Of a stretch of DNA of 64,000 nucleotides, positions 36,561-49,571 are shown piece by piece. A model generated the notes under the pieces. It saw only the letters and a list, made by a program, of their open reading frames with translations. It searched no databases and had not been told where the DNA came from. Source of the DNA: Strigamia acuminata (taxonomy: Eukaryota; Arthropoda; Chilopoda; Geophilomorpha; Linotaeniidae); NCBI GenBank assembly GCA_949358305.1, contig OX442317.1, positions 12,962,186-13,026,185 of the forward strand, written 5' to 3'. Position numbers and translations under genes: made by a program. How positions within the stretch are numbered: position 1 is the stretch's first letter; the number at the start of each line of letters is the position of its first letter.

Positions 36561-39500
36561 GCTTAAACTTTAGTAGAAGGCTTCAATGTAAGTTTTAGCA
36601 ACATCCAAGCAATGATTTGGGAGAATAGACTTTTGTTCTCATCACAGTTGACTTAGCACAAACACCACAAAACCAATGTCTCTGAATGTTCTGAAATAGT
36701 GTTTAAACCTTAGTAGAAGGCTTCAATGTAAGTTTTAGCAACATCCAAGCAATGATTTGGGAGAATAGACTTTTGATCTCATCACAGTTGACTTAGCACA
36801 AACATCACAAGACCAATGTCTCTGAATGTTCTGAAATAGTGTTTAAACCTTAGTAGAAAGCTTTAATGTAAGTTTTAGCAACATCCAAGCAATGATTTGA
36901 AAGAATAAACTTTTGATCTCATTTGACATCACAGTTGACTTAGCACAAACATCACAAGACCAATGTCTCTGAATGTTCTGAAATAGTGTTTAAACCTTAG
37001 TAGAAGGCTTCAATGTAAGTTTTAGCAACATCCAAGCAATGATTTGGAAGAATAAACTTTTGATCCCATTTGACATCACAGTTGACTTAGCACAAACATC
37101 ACAAGACCAATGTTTCTGAATGTTCTGAAATAGTGTTTAAACCTTAGTAGAAAGCTTCAATGTAAGTTTTAGCAACATCCAAGCAATAATTTGAAAGAAT
37201 AAACTTTTGATCTCATTTGACGTCACAGTTGACTTAGCACAAACACCACAAGACCAATGTCTCTGAATGTTTAGAAATAGTGTTTAAACCTTAGTAGAAG
37301 GCTTCAATGTAAGTGTTAGCAACATCCAAGCAATAATTTGAAAGAATAAACTTTTGATCTCATTTGACATCACAGTTGACTTAGCACAAACACCACAAAC
37401 CAATGTCTCTGAATGTTTTGAAATAGTGTTTAAACCTTAGTAGAAGGCTTCAATGTAAGTTTTAGCAACATCCAAGCAATGATTTGGGAGAATAGACTTT
37501 TGATCTCATCACAGTTGACTTAGCACAAACACCACAAGACCAATGTCTCTGAATGTTCTGAAATAGTGTTTAAACCTTAGTAGAAAGCTTTAATGTAAGT
37601 TTTAGCAACATCCAAGAAATGATTTGGGAAAATAGACTTTTGATCTCATCACAGTTGACTTAGCACAAACACCACAAGACCAATGTCTCTGAATGTTCTG
37701 AAATAGTGTTTAAACCTTAGTAGAAGGCTTCAATGTTAGTTTTAGCAACATCCAAGCAATAATTTGAAAGAATAAACTTTTGATCTCATTTGACATCACA
37801 GTTGACTTAGCACAAACATCACAAGACCAATGTCTCTGAATGTTCTGAAATAGTGTTTAAACTTTAGTAGAAGGCTTCAATGTAAGTTTTAGCAACATCC
37901 AAGCAATGATTTGGAAGAATAAACTTTTGATCTCATTTGACATCACAGTTGACTTAGCACAAACACCACAAGACCAATGTCTCTGAATGTTCTGAAATAG
38001 TGCTTAAACTTTAGTAGAAGGCTTCAATGTAAGTTTTAGCAACATCCAAGCAATGATTTGGGAGAATAGACTTTTGTTCTCATCACAGTTGACTTAGCAC
38101 AAACACCACAAAACCAATGTCTCTGAATGTTCTGAAATAGTGTTTAAACCTTAGTAGAAGGCTTCAATGTAAGTTTTAGCAACATCCAAGCAATGATTTG
38201 GGAGAATAGACTTTTGATCTCATCACAGTTGACTTAGCACAAACATCACAAGACCAATGTCTCTGAATGTTCTGAAATAGTGTTTAAACCTTAGTAGAAA
38301 GCTTTAATGTAAGTTTTAGCAACATCCAAGCAATGATTTGAAAGAATAAACTTTTGATCTCATTTGACATCACAGTTGACTTAGCACAAACATCACAAGA
38401 CCAATGTCTCTGAATGTTCTGAAATAGTGTTTAAACCTTAGTAGAAGGCTTCAATGTAAGTTTTAGCAACATCCAAGCAATGATTTGGAAGAATAAACTT
38501 TTGATCCCATTTGACATCACAGTTGACTTAGCACAAACATCACAAGACCAATGTTTCTGAATGTTCTGAAATAGTGTTTAAACCTTAGTAGAAAGCTTCA
38601 ATGTAAGTTTTAGCAACATCCAAGCAATAATTTGAAAGAATAAACTTTTGATCTCATTTGACGTCACAGTTGACTTAGCACAAACACCACAAGACCAATG
38701 TCTCTGAATGTTTAGAAATAGTGTTTAAACCTTAGTAGAAGGCTTCAATGTAAGTGTTAGCAACATCCAAGCAATAATTTGAAAGAATAAACTTTTGATC
38801 TCATTTGACATCACAGTTGACTTAGCACAAACACCACAAACCAATGTCTCTGAATGTTTTGAAATAGTGTTTAAACCTTAGTAGAAGGCTTCAATGTAAG
38901 TTTTAGCAACATCCAAGCAATGATTTGGGAGAATAGACTTTTGATCTCATCACAGTTGACTTAGCACAAACACCACAAGACCAATGTCTCTGAATGTTCT
39001 GAAATAGTGTTTAAACCTTAGTAGAAAGCTTTAATGTAAGTTTTAGCAACATCCAAGAAATGATTTGGGAAAATAGACTTTTGATCTCATCACAGTTGAC
39101 TTAGCACAAACACCACAAGACCAATGTCTCTGAATGTTCTGAAATAGTGTTTAAACCTTAGTAGAAGGCTTCAATGTTAGTTTTAGCAACATCCAAGCAA
39201 TAATTTGAAAGAATAAACTTTTGATCTCATTTGACATCACAGTTGACTTAGCACAAACATCACAAGACCAATGTCTCTGAATGTTCTGAAATAGTGTTTA
39301 AACTTTAGTAGAAGGCTTCAATGTAAGTTTTAGCAACATCCAAGCAATGATTTGGAAGAATAAACTTTTGATCTCATTTGACATCACAGTTGACTTAGCA
39401 CAAACACCACAAGACCAATGTCTCTGAATGTTCTGAAATAGTGCTTAAACTTTAGTAGAAGGCTTCAATGTAAGTTTTAGCAACATCCAAGCAATGATTT

Positions 39501-40883
39501 GGGAGAATAGACTTTTGTTCTCATCACAGTTGACTTAGCACAAACACCACAAAACCAATGTCTCTGAATGTTCTGAAATAGTGTTTAAACCTTAGTAGAA
39601 GGCTTCAATGTAAGTTTTAGCAACATCCAAGCAATGATTTGGGAGAATAGACTTTTGATCTCATCACAGTTGACTTAGCACAAACATCACAAGACCAATG
39701 TCTCTGAATGTTCTGAAATAGTGTTTAAACCTTAGTAGAAAGCTTTAATGTAAGTTTTAGCAACATCCAAGCAATGATTTGAAAGAATAAACTTTTGATC
39801 TCATTTGACATCACAGTTGACTTAGCACAAACATCACAAGACCAATGTCTCTGAATGTTCTGAAATAGTGTTTAAACCTTAGTAGAAGGCTTCAATGTAA
39901 GTTTTAGCAACATCCAAGCAATGATTTGGAAGAATAAACTTTTGATCCCATTTGACATCACAGTTGACTTAGCACAAACATCACAAGACCAATGTTTCTG
40001 AATGTTCTGAAATAGTGTTTAAACCTTAGTAGAAAGCTTCAATGTAAGTTTTAGCAACATCCAAGCAATAATTTGAAAGAATAAACTTTTGATCTCATTT
40101 GACGTCACAGTTGACTTAGCACAAACACCACAAGACCAATGTCTCTGAATGTTTAGAAATAGTGTTTAAACCTTAGTAGAAGGCTTCAATGTAAGTGTTA
40201 GCAACATCCAAGCAATAATTTGAAAGAATAAACTTTTGATCTCATTTGACATCACAGTTGACTTAGCACAAACACCACAAACCAATGTCTCTGAATGTTT
40301 TGAAATAGTGTTTAAACCTTAGTAGAAGGCTTCAATGTAAGTTTTAGCAACATCCAAGCAATGATTTGGGAGAATAGACTTTTGATCTCATCACAGTTGA
40401 CTTAGCACAAACACCACAAGACCAATGTCTCTGAATGTTCTGAAATAGTGTTTAAACCTTAGTAGAAAGCTTTAATGTAAGTTTTAGCAACATCCAAGAA
40501 ATGATTTGGGAAAATAGACTTTTGATCTCATCACAGTTGACTTAGCACAAACACCACAAGACCAATGTCTCTGAATGTTCTGAAATAGTGTTTAAACCTT
40601 AGTAGAAGGCTTCAATGTTAGTTTTAGCAACATCCAAGCAATAATTTGAAAGAATAAACTTTTGATCTCATTTGACATCACAGTTGACTTAGCACAAACA
40701 TCACAAGACCAATGTCTCTGAATGTTCTGAAATAGTGTTTAAACTTTAGTAGAAGGCTTCAATGTAAGTTTTAGCAACATCCAAGCAATGATTTGGAAGA
40801 ATAAACTTTTGATCTCATTTGACATCACAGTTGACTTAGCACAAACACCACAAGACCAATGTCTCTGAATGTTCTGAAATAGT
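36561..40883 (+). repeat. 1441-bp higher-order repeat (10-mer), three tandem copies
   Basis: GTGCTTAAAC is at 36561, 38002, 39443 and 40884, and TGACGTCA at 37218 and 38659, all 1441 bp apart. The monomer order after the marker is S S L L L L' S S L L, summing to 1441 bp. Copies appear almost identical by eye. One difference is CACTACAAAACC after 40884, where the others have CACCACAAAACC. The pattern breaks near 41560, where the fifth and sixth monomers are fused. Confidence 0.88.
37218..37225. promoter_or_regulatory. CRE-like palindrome TGACGTCA in one monomer type (representative site)
   Basis: The L monomer with GTTTAGAAATAG usually has TGACGTCA where others have TGACATCA. It therefore recurs about once per higher-order repeat (for example 7823, 8404, 16348, 37218, 38659, 45953, 47100, 47814, 62578). 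TGACGTCA is the full ATF/CREB site. Binding is inference, and the match could be a neutral variant. Confidence 0.4.
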
Positions 40884-43800
40884 GCTTAAACTTTAGTAGA
40901 AGGCTTCAATGTAAGTTTTAGCAACATCCAAGCAATGATTTGGGAGAATAGACTTTTGTTCTCATCACAGTTGACTTAGCACAAACACTACAAAACCAAT
41001 GTCTCTGAATGTTCTGAAATAGTGTTTAAACCTTAGTAGAAGGCTTCAATGTAAGTTTTAGCAACATCCAAGCAATGATTTGGGAGAATAGACTTTTGAT
41101 CTCATCACAGTTGACTTAGCACAAACATCACAAGACCAATGTCTCTGAATGTTCTGAAATAGTGTTTAAACCTTAGTAGAAAGCTTTAATGTAAGTTTTA
41201 GCAACATCCAAGCAATGATTTGAAAGAATAAACTTTTGATCTCATTTGACATCACAGTTGACTTAGCACAAACATCACAAGACCAATGTCTCTGAATGTT
41301 CTGAAATAGTGTTTAAACCTTAGTAGAAGGCTTCAATGTAAGTTTTAGCAACATCCAAGCAATGATTTGGAAGAATAAACTTTTGATCCCATTTGACATC
41401 ACAGTTGACTTAGCACAAACATCACAAGACCAATGTTTCTGAATGTTCTGAAATAGTGTTTAAACCTTAGTAGAAAGCTTCAATGTAAGTTTTAGCAACA
41501 TCCAAGCAATAATTTGAAAGAATAAACTTTTGATCTCATTTGACGTCACAGTTGACTTAGCACAAACACCACAAACCAATGTCTCTGAATGTTTTGAAAT
41601 AGTGTTTAAACCTTAGTAGAAAGCTTTAATGTAAGTTTTAGCAACATCCAAGCAATGATTTGGGAGAATAGACTTTTGATCTCATCACAGTTGACTTAGC
41701 ACAAACATCACAAGACCAATGTCTCTGAATGTTCTGAAATAGTGTTTAAACCTTAGTAGAAAGCTTTAATGTAAGTTTTAGCAACATCCAAGAAATGATT
41801 TGGGAAAATAGACTTTTGATCTCATCACAGTTGACTTAGCACAAACACCACAAGACCAATGTCTCTGAATGTTCTGAAATAGTGTTTAAACCTTAGTAGA
41901 CGGCTTCAATGTAAGTTTTAGCAACATCCAAGCAATGATTTGGGAGAATAGACTTTTGATCTCATCACAGTTGACTTAGCACAAACACCACAAGACCAAT
42001 GTCTCTGAATGTTCAGAAATAGTGTTTAAACCTTAGTAGAAGGCTTCAATGTAAGTTTTAGCAACATCCAAGCAATAATTTGAAAGAATAAACTTTTGAT
42101 CTCATTTGACATCACAGTTGACTTAGCACAAACACCACAAACCAATGTCTCTGAATGTTCTGAAATAGTGTTTAAACCTTAGTAGAAGGCTTCAATGTAA
42201 GTTTTAGCAACATCCAAGCAATGATTTGGGAGAATAGACTTTTGATCTCATCACAGTTGACTTAGCACAAACACCACAAGACCAATGTCTCTAAATGTTC
42301 TGAAATAGTGTTTAAACCTTAGTAGACGGCTTCAATGTAAGTTTTAGCAACATCCAAGCAATGATTTGGGAGAATAGACTTTTGATCTCATCACAGTTGA
42401 CTTAGCACAAACATCACAAGACCAATGTTTCTGAATGTTCTGAAATAGTGTTTAAACCTTAGTAGAAAGCTTCAATGTAAGTTTTAGCAACATCCAAGCA
42501 ATGATTTGGGAGAATAGACTTTTGATCTCATCACAGTTGACTTAGCACAAACATCACAAGACCAATGTTTCTGAATGTTCTGAAATAGTGTTTAAACCTT
42601 AGTAGAAGGCTTCAATGTTAGTTTTAGCAACATCCAAGCAATAATTTGAAAGAATAAACTTTTGATCTCATTTGACATCACAGTTGACTTAGCACAAACA
42701 TCACAAGACCAATGTCTCTGAATGTTCTGAAATAGTGTTTAAACTTTAGTAGAAGGCTTCAATGTAAGTTTTAGCAACATCCAAGAAATGATTTGGGAGA
42801 ATAGACTTTTGATCTCATCACAGTTGACTTAGCACAAACATCACAAGACCAATGTCTCTGAATGTTCTGAAATAGTGTTTAAACCTTAGTAGAAAGCTTT
42901 AATGTAAGTTTTAGCAACATCCAAGAAATGATTTGGGAAAATAGACTTTTGATCTCATCACAGTTGACTTAGCACAAACACCACAAGACCAATGTCTCTA
43001 AATGTTCTGAAATAGTGTTTAAACCTTAGTAGACGGCTTCAATGTAAGTTTTAGCAACATCCAAGCAATGATTTGGGAGAATAGACTTTTGATCTCATCA
43101 CAGTTGACTTAGCACAAACACCACAAGACCAATGTCTCTGAATGTTCTGAAATAGTGTTTAAACTTTAGTAGAAGGCTTCAATGTTAGTTTTAGCAACAT
43201 CCAAGCAATAATTTGAAAGAATAAACTTTTGATCTCATTTGACATCACAGTTGACTTAGCACAAACATCACAAGACCAATGTCTCTGAATGTTCTGAAAT
43301 AGTGTTTAAACTTTAGTAGAAGGCTTCAATGTAAGTTTTAGCAACATCCAAGCAATGATTTGGAAGAATAAACTTTTGATCTCATTTGACATCACAGTTG
43401 ACTTAGCACAAACACCACAAGACCAATGTCTCTGAATGTTCTGAAATAGTGTTTAAACTTTAGTAGAAGGCTTCAATGTAAGTTTTAGCAACATCCAAGC
43501 AATGATTTGGGAGAATAGACTTTTGATCTCATCACAGTTGACTTAGCACAAACACCACAAGACCAATGTCTCTGAATGTTCTGAAATAGTGTTTAAACCT
43601 TAGTAGAAGGCTTCAATGTTAGTTTTAGCAACATCCAAGCAATAATTTGAAAGAATAAACTTTTGATCTCATTTGACATCACAGTTGACTTAGCACAAAC
43701 ACCACAAGACCAATGTCTCTGAATGTTCAGAAATAGTGTTTAAACCTTAGTAGAAGGCTTCAATGTAAGTTTTAGCAACATCCAAGCAATGATTTGGGAG

Positions 43801-46800
43801 AATAGACTTTTGATCTCATCACAGTTGACTTAGCACAAACATCACAAGACCAATGTCTCTGAATATTTTGAAATAGTGTTTAAACCTTAGTAGAAAGCTT
43901 TAATGTAAGTTTTAGCAACATCCAAGCAATGATTTGGGAGAATAGACTTTTGATCTCATCACAGTTGACTTAGCACAAACATCACAAGACCAATGTCTCT
44001 GAATGTTCTGAAATAGTGTTTAAACCTTAGTAGAAAGCTTTAATGTAAGTTTTAGCAACATACAAGCAATGATTTGAAAGAATAAACTTTTGATCTCATT
44101 TGACATCACAGTTGACTTAGCACAAACACCACAAGACCAATGTCTCTGAATGTTCAGAAATAGTGTTTAAACCTTAGTAGAAGGCTTCAATGTAAGTTTT
44201 AGCAACATCCAAGCAATGATTTGGGAGAATAGACTTTTGATCTCATCACAGTTGACTTAGCACAAACATCACAAGACCAATGTCTCTGAATGTTTTGAAA
44301 TAGTGTTTAAACCTTAGTAGAAAGCTTTAATGTAAGTTTTAGCAACATCCAAGCAATGATTTGGGAGAATAGACTTTTGATCTCATCACAGTTGACTTAG
44401 CACAAACACCACAAGACCAATGTCTCTGAATGTTCAGAAATAGTGTTTAAACCTTAGTAGAAGGCTTCAATGTAAGTTTTAGCAACATCCAAGCAATGAT
44501 TTGGGAGAATAGACTTTTGATCTCATCACAGTTGACTTAGCACAAACATCACAAGACCAATGTCTCTGAATGTTTTGAAATAGTGTTTAAACCTTAATAG
44601 AAAGCTTTAATGTAAGTTTTAGCAACATCCAAGCAATGATTTGGGAGAATAGACTTTTAATCTCATCACAGTTAACTTAGCACAAACATCACAAGACCAA
44701 TGTCTCTGAATGTTCAGAAATAGTGTTTAAACCTTAGTAGAAGGCTTCAATGTAAGTTTTAGCAACATCCAAGCAATGATTTGGGAGAATAGACTTTTGA
44801 TCTCATCACAGTTGACTTAGCACAAACATCACAAGACCAATGTCTCTGAATATTTTGAAATAGTGTTTAAACCTTAGTAGAAAGCTTTAATGTAAGTTTT
44901 AGCAACATCCAAGCAATGATTTGGGAGAATAGACTTTTGATCTCATCACAGTTGACTTAGCACAAACATCACAAGACCAATGTCTCTGAATGTTCTGAAA
45001 TAGTGTTTAAACCTTAGTAGAAAGCTTTAATGTAAGTTTTAGCAACATACAAGCAATGATTTGAAAGAATAAACTTTTGATCTCATTTGACATCACAGTT
45101 GACTTAGCACAAACACCACAAGACCAATGTCTCTGAATGTTCAGAAATAGTGTTTAAACCTTAGTAGAAGGCTTCAATGTAAGTTTTAGCAACATCCAAG
45201 CAATGATTTGGGAGAATAGACTTTTAATCTCATCACAGTTAACTTAGCACAAACATCACAAGACCAATGTCTCTGAATGTTCTGAAATAGTGTTTAAACC
45301 TTAGTAGAAAGCTTTATTTAATGTAAGTTTTAGCAACATCCAAGAAATGATTTGGGAAAATAGACTTTTGATCTCATCACAGTTGACTTAGCACAAACAC
45401 CACAAGACCAATGTCTCTAAATGTTCTGAAATAGTGTTTAAACCTTAGTAGACGGCTTCAATGTAAGTTTTAGCAACATCCAAGCAATGATTTGGAAGAA
45501 TAGACTTTTGATCTCATCACAGTTGACTTAGCACAAACATTACAAGACCAATGTCTCTGAATGTTCTGAAATAGTGTTTAAACCTTAGTAGAAGGCTTCA
45601 ATGTAAGTTTTAGCAACATCCAAGCAATGATTTGGAAGAATAAACTTTTGATCTCATTTGACATCACAGTTGACTTAGCACAAACATCACAAGACCAATG
45701 TCTCTGAATGTTCTGAAATAGTGTTTAAACCTTAGTAGAAGGCTTCAATGTAAGTTTTAGCAACATCCAAGCAATGATTTGGAAGAATAAACTTTTGATC
45801 CCATTTGACATCACAGTTGACTTAGCACAAACATCACAAGACCAATGTTTCTGAATGTTCTGAAATAGTGTTTAAACCTTAGTAGAAAGCTTCAATGTAA
45901 GTTTTAGCAACATCCAAGCAATAATTTGAAAGAATAAACTTTTGATCTCATTTGACGTCACAGTTGACTTAGCACAAACACCACAAGACCAATATCTCTG
46001 AATGTTTAGAAATAGTGTTTAAACCTTAGTAGAAGGCTTCAATGTAAGTGTTAGCAACATCCAAGCAATAATTTGAAAGTATAAACTTTTGATCTCATTT
46101 GACATCACAGTTGACTTAGCACAAACACCACAAACCAATATCTCTGAATGTTCTGAAATAGTGTTTAAACCTTGGTAGAAGGCTTCAATGTAAGTTTTAG
46201 CAACATCCAAGCAATGATTTGGGAGAATAGACTTTTGATCTCATCACAGTTGACTTAGCACAAACATCACAAGACCAATGTCTCTGAATGTTTTGAAATA
46301 GTGTTTAAACCTTAGTAGAAAGCTTTAATGTAAGTTTTAGCAACATCCAAGCAATGATTTGGGAGAATAGACTTTTGATCTCATCACAGTTGACTTAGCA
46401 CAAACATCACAAGACCAATGTCTCTGAATGTTCTGAAATAGTGTTTAAACCTTAGTAGAAAGCTTTAATGTAAGTTTTAGCAACATCCAAGAAATGATTT
46501 GGGAAAATAGACTTTTGATCTCATCACAGTTGACTTAGCACAAACACCACAAGACCAATGTCTCTAAATGTTCTGAAATAGTGTTTAAACCTTAGTAGAC
46601 GGCTTCAATGTAAGTTTTAGCAACATCCAAGCAATGATTTGGGAGAATAGACTTTTGATCTCATCACAGTTGACTTAGCACAAACATTACAAGACCAATG
46701 TCTCTGAATATTCTGAAATAGTGTTTAAACCTTAGTAGAAGGCTTCAATGTAAGTTTTAGCAACATCCAAGCAATGATTTGGAAGAATAAACTTTTGATC

Positions 46801-47813
46801 TCATTTGACATCACAGTTGACTTAGCACAAACATCACAAGACCAATGTCTCTGAATGTTCTGAAATAGTGTTTAAACCTTAGTAGAAGGCTTCAATGTAA
46901 GTTTTAGCAACATCCAAGCAATGATTTGGAAGAATAAACTTTTGATCCCATTTGACATCACAGTTGACTTAGCACAAACATCACAAGACCAATGTTTCTG
47001 AATGTTCTGAAATAGTGTTTAAACCTTAGTAGAAAGCTTCAATGTAAGTTTTAGCAACATCCAAGCAATAATTTGAAAGAATAAACTTTTGATCTCATTT
47101 GACGTCACAGTTGACTTAGCACAAACACCACAAGACCAATGTCTCTGAATGTTTAGAAATAGTGTTTAAACCTTAGTAGAAGGCTTCAATGTAAGTGTTA
47201 GCAACATCCAAGCAATAATTTGAAAGAATAAACTTTTGATCTCATCACAGTTGACTTAGCACAAACATCACAAGACCAATGTCTCTAAATGTTCTGAAAT
47301 AGTGTTTAAACCTTAGTAGAAGGCTTCAATGTAAGTTTTAGCAACATCCAAGCAATGATTTGGGAGAATAGACTTTTGATCTCATCACAGTTGACTTAGC
47401 ACAAACACCACAAGACCAATGTCTCTAAATGTTCTGAAATAGTGTTTAAACCTTAGTAGACGGCTTCAATGTAAGTTTTAGCAACATCCAAGCAATGATT
47501 TGGGAGAATAGACTTTTGATCTCATCACAGTTGACTTAGCACAAACATTACAAGACCAATGTCTCTGAATATTCTGAAATAGTGTTTAAACCTTAGTAGA
47601 AGGCTTCAATGTAAGTTTTAGCAACATCCAAGCAATGATTTGGAAGAATAAACTTTTGATCTCATTTGACATCACAGTTGACTTAGCACAAACATCACAA
47701 GACCAATGTTTCTGAATGTTCTGAAATAGTGTTTAAACCTTAGTAGAAAGCTTCAATGTAAGTTTTAGCAACATCCAAGCAATAATTTGAAAGAATAAAC
47801 TTTTGATCTCATT

Positions 47814-48933
47814 TGACGTCACAGTTGACTTAGCACAAACACCACAAGACCAATATCTCTGAATGTTTAGAAATAGTGTTTAAACCTTAGTAGAAGGCTT
47901 CAATGTAAGTGTTAGCAACATCCAAGCAATAATTTGAAAGTATAAACTTTTGATCTCATTTGACATCACAGTTGACTTAGCACAAACACCACAAACCAAT
48001 GTCTCTGAATGTTCTGAAATAGTGTTTAAACCTTGGTAGAAGGCTTCAATGTAAGTTTTAGCAACATCCAAGCAATGATTTGGGAGAATAGACTTTTGAT
48101 CTCATCACAGTTGACTTAGCACAAACATCACAAGACCAATGTCTCTAAATGTTCTGAAATAGTGTTTAAACCTTAGTAGAAGGCTTCAATGTAAGTTTTA
48201 GCAACATCCAAGCAATGATTTGGGAGAATAGACTTTTGATCTCATCACAGTTGACTTAGCACAAACACCACAAGACCAATGTCTCTAAATGTTCTGAAAT
48301 AGTGTTTAAACCTTAGTAGACGGCTTCAATGTAAGTTTTAGCAACATCCAAGCAATGATTTGGGAGAATAGACTTTTGATCTCATCACAGTTGACTTAGC
48401 ACAAACATTACAAGACCAATGTCTCTGAATATTCTGAAATAGTGTTTAAACCTTAGTAGAAGGCTTCAATGTAAGTTTTAGCAACATCCAAGCAATGATT
48501 TGGAAGAATAAACTTTTGATCTCATTTGACATCACAGTTGACTTAGCACAAACATCACAAGACCAATGTTTCTGAATGTTCTGAAATAGTGTTTAAACCT
48601 TAGTAGAAAGCTTCAATGTAAGTTTTAGCAACATCCAAGCAATAATTTGAAAGAATAAACTTTTGATCTCATTTGACGTCACAGTTGACTTAGCACAAAC
48701 ACCACAAGACCAATATCTCTGAATGTTTAGAAATAGTGTTTAAACCTTAGTAGAAGGCTTCAATGTAAGTGTTAGCAACATCCAAGCAATAATTTGAAAG
48801 AATAAACTTTTGATCTCATTTGACATCACAGTTGACTTAGCACAAACACCACAAACCAATGTCTCTGAATGTTCTGAAATAGTGTTTAAACCTTGGTAGA
48901 AGGCTTCAATGTAAGTTTTAGCAACATCCAAGC
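47814..48933 (+). repeat. 860-bp higher-order repeat (6-mer)
   Basis: TGACGTCA at 47814 and 48674 and the CTTGGTAG variant recur 860 bp apart, fitting three S, two L and one L' monomer. The same arrangement is at 62578 and 63438. The diagnostic variants are CAATATCTCTG, GAATATTCTG and CTTGGTAG. Confidence 0.8.
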
Positions 48934-49550
48934 AATGATTTGGGAGAATAGACTTTTGATCTCATCACAGTTGACTTAGCACAAACATCACAAGACCAAT
49001 GTCTCTGAATGTTTTGAAATAGTGTTTAAACCTTAGTAGAAAGCTTTAATGTAAGTTTTAGCAACATCCAAGCAATGATTTGGGAGAATAGACTTTTGAT
49101 CTCATCACAGTTGACTTAGCACAAACATCACAAGACCAATGTCTCTGAATGTTCTGAAATAGTGTTTAAACCTTAGTAGAAAGCTTTAATGTAAGTTTTA
49201 GCAACATCCAAGAAATGATTTGGGAAAATAGACTTTTGATCTCATCACAGTTGACTTAGCACAAACACCACAAGACCAATGTCTCTGAATGTTCTGAAAT
49301 AGTGTTTAAACTTTAGTAGAAGGCTTCAATGTTAGTTTTAGCAACATCCAAGCAATAATTTGAAAGAATAAACTTTTGATCTCATTTGACATCACAGTTG
49401 ACTTAGCACAAACATCACAAGACCAATGTCTCTGAATGTTCTGAAATAGTGTTTAAACTTTAGTAGAAGGCTTCAATGTAAGTTTTAGCAACATCCAAGC
49501 AATGATTTGGAAGAATAAACTTTTGATCTCATTTGACATCACAGTTGACT

Positions 49551-49571
49551 GAAGTTTAAACACTATTTCAG
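49551..49571 (-). repeat. 21-bp inverted satellite fragment
   Basis: After CACAGTTGACT the expected TAGCACAAACA is replaced by GAAGTTTAAACACTATTTCAG plus one A, after which CCACAAGACC resumes. The 21 bp are the reverse complement of the monomer segment running from CTGAAATAG to TTTAAACTT, which lies about 40 bp downstream. It is the only reversed stretch noticed in the array and looks like a fold-back template switch. Confidence 0.85.
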
